Shown here: positions 51,812 to 59,358 of the stretch, piece after piece
How positions within the stretch are numbered: position 1 is the stretch's first letter
How the letters are laid out: every line of letters begins with the position of its first letter
From: Amycolatopsis methanolica 239
GTDB lineage: Bacteria > Actinomycetota > Actinomycetes > Mycobacteriales > Pseudonocardiaceae
Direction of reading: 5' to 3'
Assembly (NCBI RefSeq): GCF_000739085.1
Contig: NZ_CP009110.1
Location: forward strand, 1,302,001-1,366,000
Length of the DNA stretch: 64,000 bases
Notes under the pieces: model-generated
What the model saw: only the letters and a program-made list of their open reading frames with translations
Databases searched by the model: none
Told to the model about the DNA's origin: nothing
Translations under genes and position numbers: made by a program

Positions 51812-52074
51812 CCGGCAACGCAAAGCAAGCGACCACTCCAACCCAGACGTCCCCCGCCCCCGATCCACAGCCGATCTTTGGTCGCCGACCAGGCGTGTCA
51901 AGGTACTCTTCCCTGCCTTGACACGCCTGCTCGGCCACTGAAACACGATCAGGCATCGGGGGTGGTCGTAAGGTGACCTTTCCAGCGCCGTGAGGCGCTT
52001 TCCGCGCGAAGGCGCGGCTGTAAAGATCAAAAGATCCCTCGCCGGTGTCAGGCGACGGGATGACCACCCAGCTA
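51812..52074 (+). repeat. dispersed structured intergenic element, copy B
   Basis: Same ordered blocks as 31086-31300. It retains hairpin 1 as a perfect AGCGCC-GTGA-GGCGCT (51984-51999) and hairpin 2 as CCGCGC-GAAG-GCGCGG (52002-52017), followed by AAAGATCAAAAG. Stem sequences differ from copy A while pairing is kept. Unlike copy A it has an extra 14-bp hairpin (51890-51929) inserted between the GGTCGCCGAC and CTGAAACAC blocks. It occupies the gap between the amidohydrolase and the IclR gene. Confidence 0.7.
51890..51929. terminator. 14-bp perfect hairpin inside repeat copy B
   Basis: CAGGCGTGTCAAGG (51890-51903) pairs perfectly with CCTTGACACGCCTG (51916-51929) across a 12-base pyrimidine-rich loop. 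It lies 94 bases after the amidohydrolase stop and before the convergent IclR gene, so termination of one or both is plausible. It could equally be a separately inserted palindromic element. Confidence 0.5.
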
Positions 52075-52093
52075 CCTTGGGTTGAAGCTTGCG

Positions 52094-52918
52094 CTATGCG
52101 CTGCCTGCCTCGCTGTCGCGGAGCCAGGTCCAGTTGTCTCGAATCTCCTCCGATGCTGCGCGGATCAGGCCTCGATAACGGTCGATCGCTTCGGGGGTGA
52201 AGCGGTATTGCGGGCCACAAATACTGATCGATCCGTGGACTTCGCCGTCGGGGCCGAACAGTGGCGCGGCGACCGAGCCGGCGCCCGCCTGGCGTTCGCC
52301 AAGGGACACCGCCACGCCTTCCCTCGCGGTTTCGGCCAGTGCGGTGCGGAGGGCGTCGACGTCGGTGATCGTCTTGTCCGTGAGGGGTTCCAGCGTTCGC
52401 CGCAGCACCGACTCCTGCCGGTCCTCCGGCAGGAACGCCAGGATGACCTTGCCCGACGAGCCCGCGTGCAGGGGAAAACGACGGCCGATATCCACCGTCA
52501 TCTTGATCTCGCGCGGGCTCTCGAACTGGTCCAGGTACACCCGCTCGTCGCCGACCAGTCCGGACAGCGTCGTGGTCTCCCCGGTTTCGTCCCGCAGCCG
52601 GCGCAGTATGGGCGTCGCGACCGTGCGGGCGTCGAACCGGCGCAGGGCGCTCGCGCCGAGCGCCGCCGCGGCCTGTCCCAGCCGGTAGCCGTTCACGCCC
52701 GGATCGGTCGCCAGCAGCTCACGCGACACCAGCGACTGCAGGATCCGGAACACGACCGCCTTCGACAGTCCCAGCTCGCGGCTGATCGCGCTCACCCCCA
52801 GGTAACGGGGACCGCCGGCGAAGAGCAGGAGCACGTCGGCGACCCGGGCCGCGGCCTCGGTGCCGGTGTTGTCGTTAGCCGGTGCCAGCTTGCGTCCGGC
52901 GGTACTCTTGGTGGTCAA
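52094..52918 (-). CDS. IclR-family transcriptional regulator
   Basis: 274 residues. The N-terminal winged HTH reads 'LGVSAISRELGLSKAVVFRI' and 'LQSLVSRELLATDPGVNGYR'. The C-terminal ligand domain has 'VYLDQFESPREIKMTVDIGR', 'PLHAGSSGKVILAFLP' and 'GSVAAPLFGPDGEVHGSISI'. IclR proteins commonly regulate a neighbouring aromatic or dicarboxylate pathway, so control of the 37.7-51.8 kb island is likely. The spacer upstream carries inverted repeats that may be its own operator. Confidence 0.9.
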   Translation of the reverse strand: MTTKSTAGRKLAPANDNTGTEAAARVADVLLLFAGGPRYLGVSAISRELGLSKAVVFRILQSLVSRELLATDPGVNGYRLGQAAAALGASALRRFDARTVATPILRRLRDETGETTTLSGLVGDERVYLDQFESPREIKMTVDIGRRFPLHAGSSGKVILAFLPEDRQESVLRRTLEPLTDKTITDVDALRTALAETAREGVAVSLGERQAGAGSVAAPLFGPDGEVHGSISICGPQYRFTPEAIDRYRGLIRAASEEIRDNWTWLRDSEAGSA

Positions 52919-52939
52919 AGCCGACGGTCCTCGGGTTAG

Positions 52940-52958
52940 CGTTCCGGTGAGAGGAACG
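52940..52958. promoter_or_regulatory. CGTTCC-n7-GGAACG palindrome upstream of iclR-type gene
   Basis: A perfect 6-bp inverted repeat with a 7-base spacer, 22 bases upstream of the IclR ATG. A second, weaker one (GTTC 52989-52992, GAAC 53000-53003) follows. Position suggests autoregulation by the IclR protein and possible influence on the divergent LigD-type gene. Confidence 0.5.
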
Positions 52959-53066
52959 GTGCGGTGCAGCTACCCCCATACTGTACCGGTTCCGAGCAAG
53001 AACTGTTCCGTCCAGCGAGACATGGTGCGGGATGCAGGGCGCGCCGCGCTGCGGCAGGCTGGGGGC

Positions 53067-53996
53067 ATGGCCGAGGACAGGGTGACGGTGCAGGTCGACG
53101 GGCGCCGTCTGTCGTTGTCCAACCTGGACAAGGTGCTCTACCCCGAAGCCGGGTTCACCAAGGGGCAGGTGATCGACTACTACGCGCGCGTCGCCCCGGT
53201 CATCCTGCCGCACCTGCGGGACCGGGCGCTCACCTTCCGCCGCTGGCCGGGCGGGGTCCAGTCGAATCCGTTCTACGAGAAGGACGCCGGACGCCACGCC
53301 CCCGACTGGGTGAAGACCGCGAAGATCGCGAGCGGCGGGCGCGGTCAGAGCTCGGACGTGAACGCGTATCCGCTGGTCAACGACGTGCCGACGTTGATAT
53401 GGGCGGCCAACCTCGCCGCGCTGGAACTGCACGCGCCGCAGTGGACCGTCGGCCCGCGCGGGGCCCGCCGCAACCCCGATCTGCTGGTGTTCGACCTCGA
53501 CCCGGGCGAGCCGGCGACGATCGTCGAGTGCTGTCGCGTCGCCGAGCGGCTGCGCGACCTGCTGGCGGCCGACGGGCTGCGGCTCTACCCGAAGACCAGC
53601 GGCTCGAAGGGCCTGCAGCTGTACGCGGCGGTGAAGACCGCGACCCCGGAGGACACCTCGGCCTACGCCAAGGCCGCCGCGAAGAAGCTCGCCGCCGAGA
53701 CGCCGGGAGAGGTCACCGCGGCGATGACCAAGAGCCTCCGGCCCGGCAAGGTGTTCATCGACTGGAGCCAGAACAACCCGCACAAGACGACGGTCGCGCC
53801 GTACTCGCTGCGCGGGCGCCCGGAGCCGACCGTGTCCACACCGGTCACCTGGGACGAGGTGGAGGCGTGTCGCCGCCCCGCGCAGTTGAAGTTCCTCAGC
53901 GACGACGTCCTCGACCGGGTGGAGGAAATCGGCGACCTGTTCGAGGACCTGCACGACGACCCGGTCAAACTGCCCCGGGCGCGCGCCGGACAGTAA
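53067..53996 (+). CDS. LigD-type polymerase (primase-polymerase) domain protein
   Basis: 309 residues, a stand-alone archaeo-eukaryotic-primase domain as found in non-homologous end joining. The metal-binding 'VFDLDPGE' provides Asp143 and Asp145. The second motif reads 'TSGSKGLQLY': residue 184 is Gln where many LigD polymerases have His contacting the nucleotide triphosphate. 'MTKSLRPGKVFIDWSQNNPH' and 'VAPYSLRGRPEPTVSTPVTW' are the usual C-terminal blocks. No ligase or nuclease domain is attached and no ku gene is in the window. I chose the ATG at 53067 because homology begins there. Confidence 0.9.
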   Translation: MAEDRVTVQVDGRRLSLSNLDKVLYPEAGFTKGQVIDYYARVAPVILPHLRDRALTFRRWPGGVQSNPFYEKDAGRHAPDWVKTAKIASGGRGQSSDVNAYPLVNDVPTLIWAANLAALELHAPQWTVGPRGARRNPDLLVFDLDPGEPATIVECCRVAERLRDLLAADGLRLYPKTSGSKGLQLYAAVKTATPEDTSAYAKAAAKKLAAETPGEVTAAMTKSLRPGKVFIDWSQNNPHKTTVAPYSLRGRPEPTVSTPVTWDEVEACRRPAQLKFLSDDVLDRVEEIGDLFEDLHDDPVKLPRARAGQ

Positions 53997-54006
53997 CGTC
54001 ACCCGC

Positions 54007-54363
54007 ATGAGCCCACGCTGGTACGAAGAGGGGGAGGAGCCCGACTACCGCTTCACCCTGGCCAACGAGCGCACCTTCCTGGCGTGGCTGCGAACCGCGC
54101 TCGCGCTCATCGCCGGCGCTGTGGCGCTCATGCAGTTCGTCCCCCAGTTCTCGGTCGCCGGGTTGCGTGGCGTCCTCGCCGCGCTGCTCGCCGTCACCGG
54201 CACCCTGCTCGCGGCGTTCGCCTACCGGCGCTGGGCGCGAGTGCAGCGCGCGATGCGCAACAAGCGGCCGCTGCCGATGACGTGGCTGCCATTCGTGGTC
54301 GGGTGGGCGGCCGCAGTCGCAGGTGCGGTCGTCCTCGTGGTCGCGCTGGCCACGGTCCGATGA
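54007..54363 (+). CDS. DUF202 (YidH-like) membrane protein 1
   Basis: 118 residues with three membrane helices. 'FTLANERTFLAWLRTALALI' is the family signature; the third helix is 'VVGWAAAVAGAVVLVVALAT'. The function of the family is not established. It overlaps the second DUF202 gene by 4 bp, and tandem pairs of this kind are common. Confidence 0.85.
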   Translation: MSPRWYEEGEEPDYRFTLANERTFLAWLRTALALIAGAVALMQFVPQFSVAGLRGVLAALLAVTGTLLAAFAYRRWARVQRAMRNKRPLPMTWLPFVVGWAAAVAGAVVLVVALATVR

Positions 54364-54644
54364 GAGACCCCGGTCTCCAGCCGGAGCGGACCGCCCTGGC
54401 GTGGCAGCGCACCGCGCTCGCCGCCGCCGTCGCCGCCGTCCTCCTGCTGCGCAGCGGCCTGATCCGCGGCGCCCCGCTGGAGGTCGCCGCCGCGGGGTGC
54501 GCCGCCGCGGTCGTGGTGCTGTGGTTCATCGCCGTGCGGCGCCCGCCGGCGACCGGCAGCGCGCGCCACATCCTCGGCGCGGCGACCATCGCGGTCGCGG
54601 CGGCCGGTCTCCTCACCGCGATCCAAGTCCTCCTGCTGCCCTGA
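54360..54644 (+). CDS. DUF202-related membrane protein 2
   Basis: 94 residues with three membrane helices; 'GLQPERTALAWQRTALAAAV' is the shorter variant of the family motif. The ATG overlaps the upstream gene. Its last 32 bases overlap the convergent MocR gene. Confidence 0.83.
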   Translation: MRDPGLQPERTALAWQRTALAAAVAAVLLLRSGLIRGAPLEVAAAGCAAAVVVLWFIAVRRPPATGSARHILGAATIAVAAAGLLTAIQVLLLP

Positions 54645-56019
54645 AAGCGTCCCGCAGCAGGCGGAGACCGGCCGCGATCCCGTCCGGCGACACGGCCCCG
54701 TAGCCGAGCGCGAGCCCCTGCTCCGGCGGCGAATCGGCGTAGTAGGTGTGCAACCGGTCGAACGCGACTCCCGGGGCGCGCAGGGCCGACGTGTCGACCA
54801 CCGACCTGGCGCACACGTGCAGGCCCGCGGCGGAGGGCACGAGCTGAAGCCAGTCGCCGAACTCCCGCTCCAGCGTGCGCACGATCAGCTCGTGCCGGGC
54901 CGCGTACTCGCGAGTGGCCTTCCGGACGTGCCGGGTCAGCAGGCCCTCGTCCAGGAACCGGGCGAGCGCGGCCTGCGTGGTCAGGTCGCCGTGCCAGTCG
55001 GTGAGTTGTTTGGCCTTGAGCAGCGCGGGCCGCAGCGCCGCGGGCGCGATCAGGAAACCCAGCCGCAGCATCGGCAGCAGCGTCTTGGAGAACGACCCCA
55101 CGTAGATGACCCGCCCGGCGCGGTCCAGGCTCTGCAACGGGTCCAGCGGCCGCCCGGCGAAGCGGAACTCGCTGTCGTAGTCGTCCTCGACGATCACCGC
55201 GTCCCGCCGCCCGGCCCACTCGAGCAGGGCGGCCCGGCGCGCCGGGGACATCGGCGTGCCCAGCGGGAACTGGTGCGACGGCGTCACGTACACCAGGCGG
55301 GCGGCGCCCGGGATCCGGTCCACGACGATCCCCTCGCCGTCCACCGGCACCCCGGTGACCCGCGCGCCGAGCGATGCGAGCAGTCGCCGCGCCGGGGGAT
55401 AGCCGGGTTCCTCGACCACGACGCACGCCCCCGGCTCGACCAGCACCCGGCCGACGAGGTCGAGCGCCTGCTGCGCGCCCTGGGTGACCAGGACGTCCTC
55501 GGCCGCCGCCCGCACCGACCGCGCGATCCCGAGGTGCCGCGCGATCGCCGCTCGCAGTCCACTGTGTCCGGACGGATCGGCGTAGCCGGCCGGGATCTCG
55601 TGGCTCCGCAGGCTCTGCGAGACCAGCCGCCGCCAGGTCTGGAACGGGAAGAGGCTCGCGTCCGGGGCGCCGACGCGGAAGTCGTAGCGCACCGGCGCCG
55701 CCTCGACGGGGTCCGGCAGCATGTCCCAGAACGGTCGCGCGGCGAGCACACCCCGGGGCGCCCGGCGGGGCCGTCCCGGTGCGCTGCCCGCGACGAACGT
55801 CCCGGCCCCGACCCGCCCGGTCAGCAGCCCTTCGGCGGTAAGCCGGTCGTAGGCGGCGGCGACCGTGTTGCGGGAGACGGCCAGGGTCCGCGCGAGCTCC
55901 CGCGACGGCGGCAGTCGCTCGCCCGGCCGGAGGCGTCCGTCGGCGATCGCGTCGCGGACCTGGCGGTAGATCTGCGCGACGAGGTCACCGCCGGTCAGGC
56001 TGATGTGCAGGTCCACCAC
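54613..56019 (-). CDS. MocR/PdxR-family regulator (GntR HTH + aminotransferase domain) 1
   Basis: 468 residues. A GntR winged HTH opens the protein ('YRQVRDAIADGRLRPGERLP', 'ELARTLAVSRNTVAAAYDRL'), then a fold-type I aminotransferase domain with the PLP lysine in 'VGSFSKTLLPMLRLGF'. Such regulators bind PLP and control pyridoxal synthesis, transporters or other genes. Its start lies 77 bases from the divergent remains of an Rv2466c-like gene. Confidence 0.88.
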   Translation of the reverse strand: MVDLHISLTGGDLVAQIYRQVRDAIADGRLRPGERLPPSRELARTLAVSRNTVAAAYDRLTAEGLLTGRVGAGTFVAGSAPGRPRRAPRGVLAARPFWDMLPDPVEAAPVRYDFRVGAPDASLFPFQTWRRLVSQSLRSHEIPAGYADPSGHSGLRAAIARHLGIARSVRAAAEDVLVTQGAQQALDLVGRVLVEPGACVVVEEPGYPPARRLLASLGARVTGVPVDGEGIVVDRIPGAARLVYVTPSHQFPLGTPMSPARRAALLEWAGRRDAVIVEDDYDSEFRFAGRPLDPLQSLDRAGRVIYVGSFSKTLLPMLRLGFLIAPAALRPALLKAKQLTDWHGDLTTQAALARFLDEGLLTRHVRKATREYAARHELIVRTLEREFGDWLQLVPSAAGLHVCARSVVDTSALRAPGVAFDRLHTYYADSPPEQGLALGYGAVSPDGIAAGLRLLRDAFRAAGGLGSR

Positions 56020-56096
56020 GCCTCCGAAAATGGCCCAAACAAGCAGGTAGGAATTGGAGCTTACCCCGGGCCAATCTGCTGCCTAGCGTTTTCGCC

Positions 56097-56710
56097 ATGA
56101 CGACGCCGACCTCTGGTTCGACCCGAAGTGCCCGTGGGCCTGGATCACCTCGCGCTCGCTGCTGGAGGTGGAGCGGGTGCGGGAGGTCCGGGTCCGGTTC
56201 CACGTGCTGAGCCTGTCGCTGCTCAACGAGGGGCGTGAGGTGGAGCCGTGGTACCGGGAGTGGCTGGACAGCGCCTGGGGCCCGGCACGGGTCGCGATCG
56301 CGGCGGAGCGCAGGTGCGGCAACGAGGTGCTGCGTGACCTCTACACCGCGCTGGGCAGGCGCATCCATCTGGACCGCGCGCCGCTCGGGCGCGACCTGTA
56401 CCGCGACGCGCTGGCCGACTGCGACCTGCCCGCGGACCTCGCGGACGCCGCCGGCGTCACCGAGCACGACGACGCGCTCCGCGAGAGCACGTCGGCGGGT
56501 CTCGGGCCGGTGGGGGAGGACCTGGGCACCCCGGCGATCCACGTGACCGGCCCCGACGGCGAGGTCAACGCTTTCTTCGGCCCGGTGGTCACGCCGGTTC
56601 CCCGCGGCGACGCGGCAGGCCGTCTGTGGGACGGGGTGGTGCTGGTCGCGGGCACCGACGGCTTCTTCGAGCTGAAGCGGGCCCGCACGCGGCGCCCGGT
56701 CGTGTCATGA
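56097..56710 (+). pseudogene. Rv2466c-like DsbA-family oxidoreductase, 5' frameshift
   Basis: The sequence clearly resembles the mycothiol-linked nitroreductase Rv2466c: 'DADLWFDPKCPWAWITSRS', 'VRFHVLSLSLLNEGREVEPW', 'AWGPARVAIAAE', 'VGEDLGTPAIHVTGPDGEVN' and 'AFFGPVVTPVPRGDAAGRLW'. The natural ATG (56097) is one base out of frame with this body and no start exists in frame before the redox motif, so one base has been lost just after the start. The redox site is CPWA rather than the CPWC of Rv2466c, leaving a single active cysteine. Internal initiation at a GTG (56168) would omit the active site. Confidence 0.8.
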
Positions 56711-57060
56711 CCGCCGCGCGGCTGCTCGCCACGGCGCAGCTGGTCAACTCGCTCGGCGACGGCGCCTACTACGTCACGTCCGCCCTGTACTTCACGCTGG
56801 TCATCGGATTGCCGTCGGCCCAGGTGGGGCTCGGGCTGACGCTCGGGTGGGCGGCAGGCGCCGTCGCCGGGGTGGGTACCGGTCACCTCGCCGACCGGTA
56901 CGCGGCCGCGCTGCGTGGCGATCGCCCGCATGGCAGGGCCGGTGCTGCTCACGACGTTGGTCCTCGGCGGTGGTGCGGTGGGGTGGTTGGTCCTCGGCGC
57001 GCTGTTCCTGCTGACCGGTCTCGGGTTCGCGCCGGTGACGCGCTGGCGGCTCGCGAGCGC
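56707..57060 (+). pseudogene. MFS transporter with a large internal deletion
   Basis: The start is coupled to the preceding gene (ATGA). The first 65 residues are an MFS N-terminus ('LLATAQLVNSLGDGAYYVTS', 'LGWAAGAVAGVGTGHLADRY'). The sequence then leaps, in another frame, to the last helices ('GPVLLTTLVLGGGAVGWLVL', 'GALFLLTGLGFAPVTRWRLA'). Roughly 250 residues are missing. Confidence 0.78.
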
Positions 57061-57162
57061 TTACCGGAATGGTCTTCCGGCCCTAGGCCGGGCGCCGCGC
57101 ACGTTCCTAGCATCGGGTCCTGACCGTTCAACGGCGAACGAGGAATCGAGGCGGCAGGACTC

Positions 57163-58383
57163 ATGGCGGGCAACAAAGCGGTCACCTATCTGGGACCCGG
57201 CAAGGTCGAGGTCGACACCATCGACTACCCGAGCTTCTCGATGAAGGACGGCCCCGGCGTGCACCAGGCCAACGTGGGGCGGGAAACCCATCACGGTGTC
57301 ATTCTCAAGAACGTCGCGACCAACATCTGCGGCAGCGACCAGCACATGGTGCGTGGCCGCACGACCGCGCCGGAAGGGCTGGTGCTGGGCCACGAGATCA
57401 CCGGCGAGGTGGTCGAGACGGGCCGGGACGTCGAGTTCATCAAGGAGGGCGACCTGGTTTCGGTACCGTTCAACATCGCCTGCGGACGGTGCCGCAACTG
57501 CAAGGAGGGCAAGACCGGCATCTGCCTCAACGTCAACCCGGATCGGCCTGGGTCGGCCTACGGTTACGTCGACATGGGCGGCTGGGTCGGCGGGCAGGCC
57601 GAGTACGTGATGGTGCCGTACGCGGACTGGAACCTGCTGAAGTTCCCGGACCGCGACCAGGCCATGGAGAAGATCCTCGACCTGGCCATGCTGTCGGACA
57701 TCTTCCCGACCGGTTTCCACGGCTGCGTCAGCGCGGGCGTCGGTGTCGGGTCGACGGTGTACATCGCGGGCGCCGGACCGGTCGGGCTGGCCGCGGCGGC
57801 GTCGGCGCAGCTGCTCGGCGCGGCGGTGGTGATCGTCGGCGACCTCAACGCCGACCGGCTGGAGCAGGCCCGCAGCTTCGGCTGCGAGACGGTGGACGTG
57901 TCGAAAGGCGACCCGAAGGACCAGATCGCGGAGATCCTCGGCGTGCCCGAGGTCGACTGCGGTGTGGACGCGGTCGGGTTCGAGGCGCGCGGGCACGGCA
58001 AGGAAGCGTCCGACGAGCACCCGGCGACGGTGCTGAACTCGCTGATGGACATCACCGCGGCGGGCGGCGCCCTGGGCATCCCGGGCCTGTACGTGACGGG
58101 CGACCCGGGCGCCGCCGACGAGGCCGCGCGGCACGGTTCGCTGTCCATCCGGATCGGCCTCGGCTGGGCGAAGTCGCACGCGTTCACCACCGGGCAGTGC
58201 CCGGTGATGCGCTACCACCGGCGCCTGATGATGGCGATCCTGCACGACCGGGTCCAGATCGCGAAGGCGGTCAACGCGACGCCGATCCCCCTGGCCGAGG
58301 CCCCGCGGGGCTACCAGGAGTTCGACCAGGGCGCGGCGCGCAAGTACGTGCTCGACCCGCACGGGTTGCTGGCCAACGCCTGA
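57163..58383 (+). CDS. fdhA: glutathione-independent formaldehyde dehydrogenase
   Basis: 406 residues of the zinc medium-chain family. Catalytic zinc ligands include Cys56 in 'NICGSDQH' and His77 in 'GHEITGEV'. The structural zinc site is Cys107, Cys110, Cys113 and Cys121 in 'CGRCRNCKEGKTGIC'. The NAD-binding loop is 'GAGPVGLAAAASAQLLG'. 'GLGWAKSHAFTTGQCPVMRY' near the C-terminus is typical of the Pseudomonas FdhA type, which keeps NAD bound and can dismutate formaldehyde without glutathione. It is well conserved although flanked by pseudogenes. Confidence 0.93.
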   Translation: MAGNKAVTYLGPGKVEVDTIDYPSFSMKDGPGVHQANVGRETHHGVILKNVATNICGSDQHMVRGRTTAPEGLVLGHEITGEVVETGRDVEFIKEGDLVSVPFNIACGRCRNCKEGKTGICLNVNPDRPGSAYGYVDMGGWVGGQAEYVMVPYADWNLLKFPDRDQAMEKILDLAMLSDIFPTGFHGCVSAGVGVGSTVYIAGAGPVGLAAAASAQLLGAAVVIVGDLNADRLEQARSFGCETVDVSKGDPKDQIAEILGVPEVDCGVDAVGFEARGHGKEASDEHPATVLNSLMDITAAGGALGIPGLYVTGDPGAADEAARHGSLSIRIGLGWAKSHAFTTGQCPVMRYHRRLMMAILHDRVQIAKAVNATPIPLAEAPRGYQEFDQGAARKYVLDPHGLLANA

Positions 58384-58389
58384 GGGGAG

Positions 58390-58422
58390 GCCGTGCCGGG
58401 GGCGCACCGCTCCCGGCACGGC
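58390..58422. terminator. 11-bp perfect hairpin after fdhA
   Basis: GCCGTGCCGGG (58390-58400) pairs with CCCGGCACGGC (58412-58422) around an 11-base loop, seven bases after the fdhA stop and just before the end of the convergent remnant. Probable bidirectional terminator. Confidence 0.72.
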
Positions 58423-58425
58423 TGG

Positions 58426-58734
58426 TCAGCCGTAGGCGCGCAGGAAGGTGTCGACGGCCGCGGCGGCGACGGCGTCCCGTTCGGCCGCCGGGAGCGCCCG
58501 CGTGCCCAGCCGCGTCCGCGACTCCAGGGGTGCGGTGAGCGGCGCCCCGAACTGCTCCGCGGCCTGCGCCGGGTCTGTGATCTTCAGCTGGCCGTCCAGG
58601 GCGAGCCGCTCCGCCGCGATCCGCCAGTAGCGGGACGGATCGGCCGACGGCCGCGCGTGCTCCGCGTACAGCACACCCGGGACCAGCTGCGGGAAGTCCG
58701 ACCAGATCGCGCCGGAGTGCCGGAAGCGGATCAT
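58426..58734 (-). pseudogene. chimeric remnant: B3/B4-domain N-terminus joined to a TetR C-terminus
   Basis: A 102-residue frame. The first 40 residues, 'FRHSGAIWSDFPQLVPGVLY', match the start of stand-alone B3/B4 (PheT-like) proteins. From about residue 45, 'LDGQLKITDPAQAAEQFGAP' and ending 'AAAVDTFLRAYG' match the C-terminal end of TetR-type regulators. A deletion evidently joined two genes in frame. The ATG overlaps the LysE gene stop. Confidence 0.55.
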
Positions 58735-59330
58735 TCGGCGGCCAGCCGGACAGCGAGGGCGGCGAACGTGCCCGCGAAGATCCGGCGCATCCACGCCCGC
58801 ACCCGCGGCCGGGACAGCACGCGGTCGCGCATCGCCGCGGCGCCCGCCCCGTAGGCGACGAACACGACCAGCGTCAGGGCCATGAACACCGCGCTCAGCT
58901 CGGCCATCGTGAGCAGCGAGCGCGGATCACCGGGGTGCACGAACTGCGGCAGGAACGCGAAGAAGAAGATCGTGAGCTTCGGGTTGAGCACGTTGACCAG
59001 CACCGCGGACACGATCACCCGGGCGGCCGAGCGCGGCGCGGGCGCCTCCGGCGGCCGGTCCGGCTCGCGCAACGCCGACCACGCCAGGTAGAGCAGGTAG
59101 GCCACCCCGGCGTACTTGATCACCTGGAACGCCACGGCGCTGGCGTGCAGCAGCGCGGCGAGGCCGGTGATCGCGGCGACCGCGTGCGGAACGGTGCCCA
59201 GCGTGCAGCCCATCGCGGCGATGACGCTCGCCCGCGTGCCGTGCGCCAGGCCCGCACGCATGGTCAGCAGCGCACCGGTGCCCGGCGTGGCCACGACGAC
59301 CAGCGCGGTGAGCAGGAATTCGACGGACAT
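58731..59330 (-). CDS. LysE/RhtB-family amino-acid exporter
   Basis: 199 residues with six membrane helices: 'LLTALVVVATPGTGALLTM', 'GTRASVIAAMGCTLGTVPHA', 'VIKYAGVAYLLYLAWSALRE' and 'VLVNVLNPKLTIFFFAFLPQ'. The family exports amino acids or related small molecules. It is divergent from a MocR-type regulator, with only 28 bases between start codons, so the regulator very probably controls it. Confidence 0.9.
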   Translation of the reverse strand: MSVEFLLTALVVVATPGTGALLTMRAGLAHGTRASVIAAMGCTLGTVPHAVAAITGLAALLHASAVAFQVIKYAGVAYLLYLAWSALREPDRPPEAPAPRSAARVIVSAVLVNVLNPKLTIFFFAFLPQFVHPGDPRSLLTMAELSAVFMALTLVVFVAYGAGAAAMRDRVLSRPRVRAWMRRIFAGTFAALAVRLAAE

Positions 59331-59358
59331 GCGACCAGCCTGGCGGGATACTGGTCCG

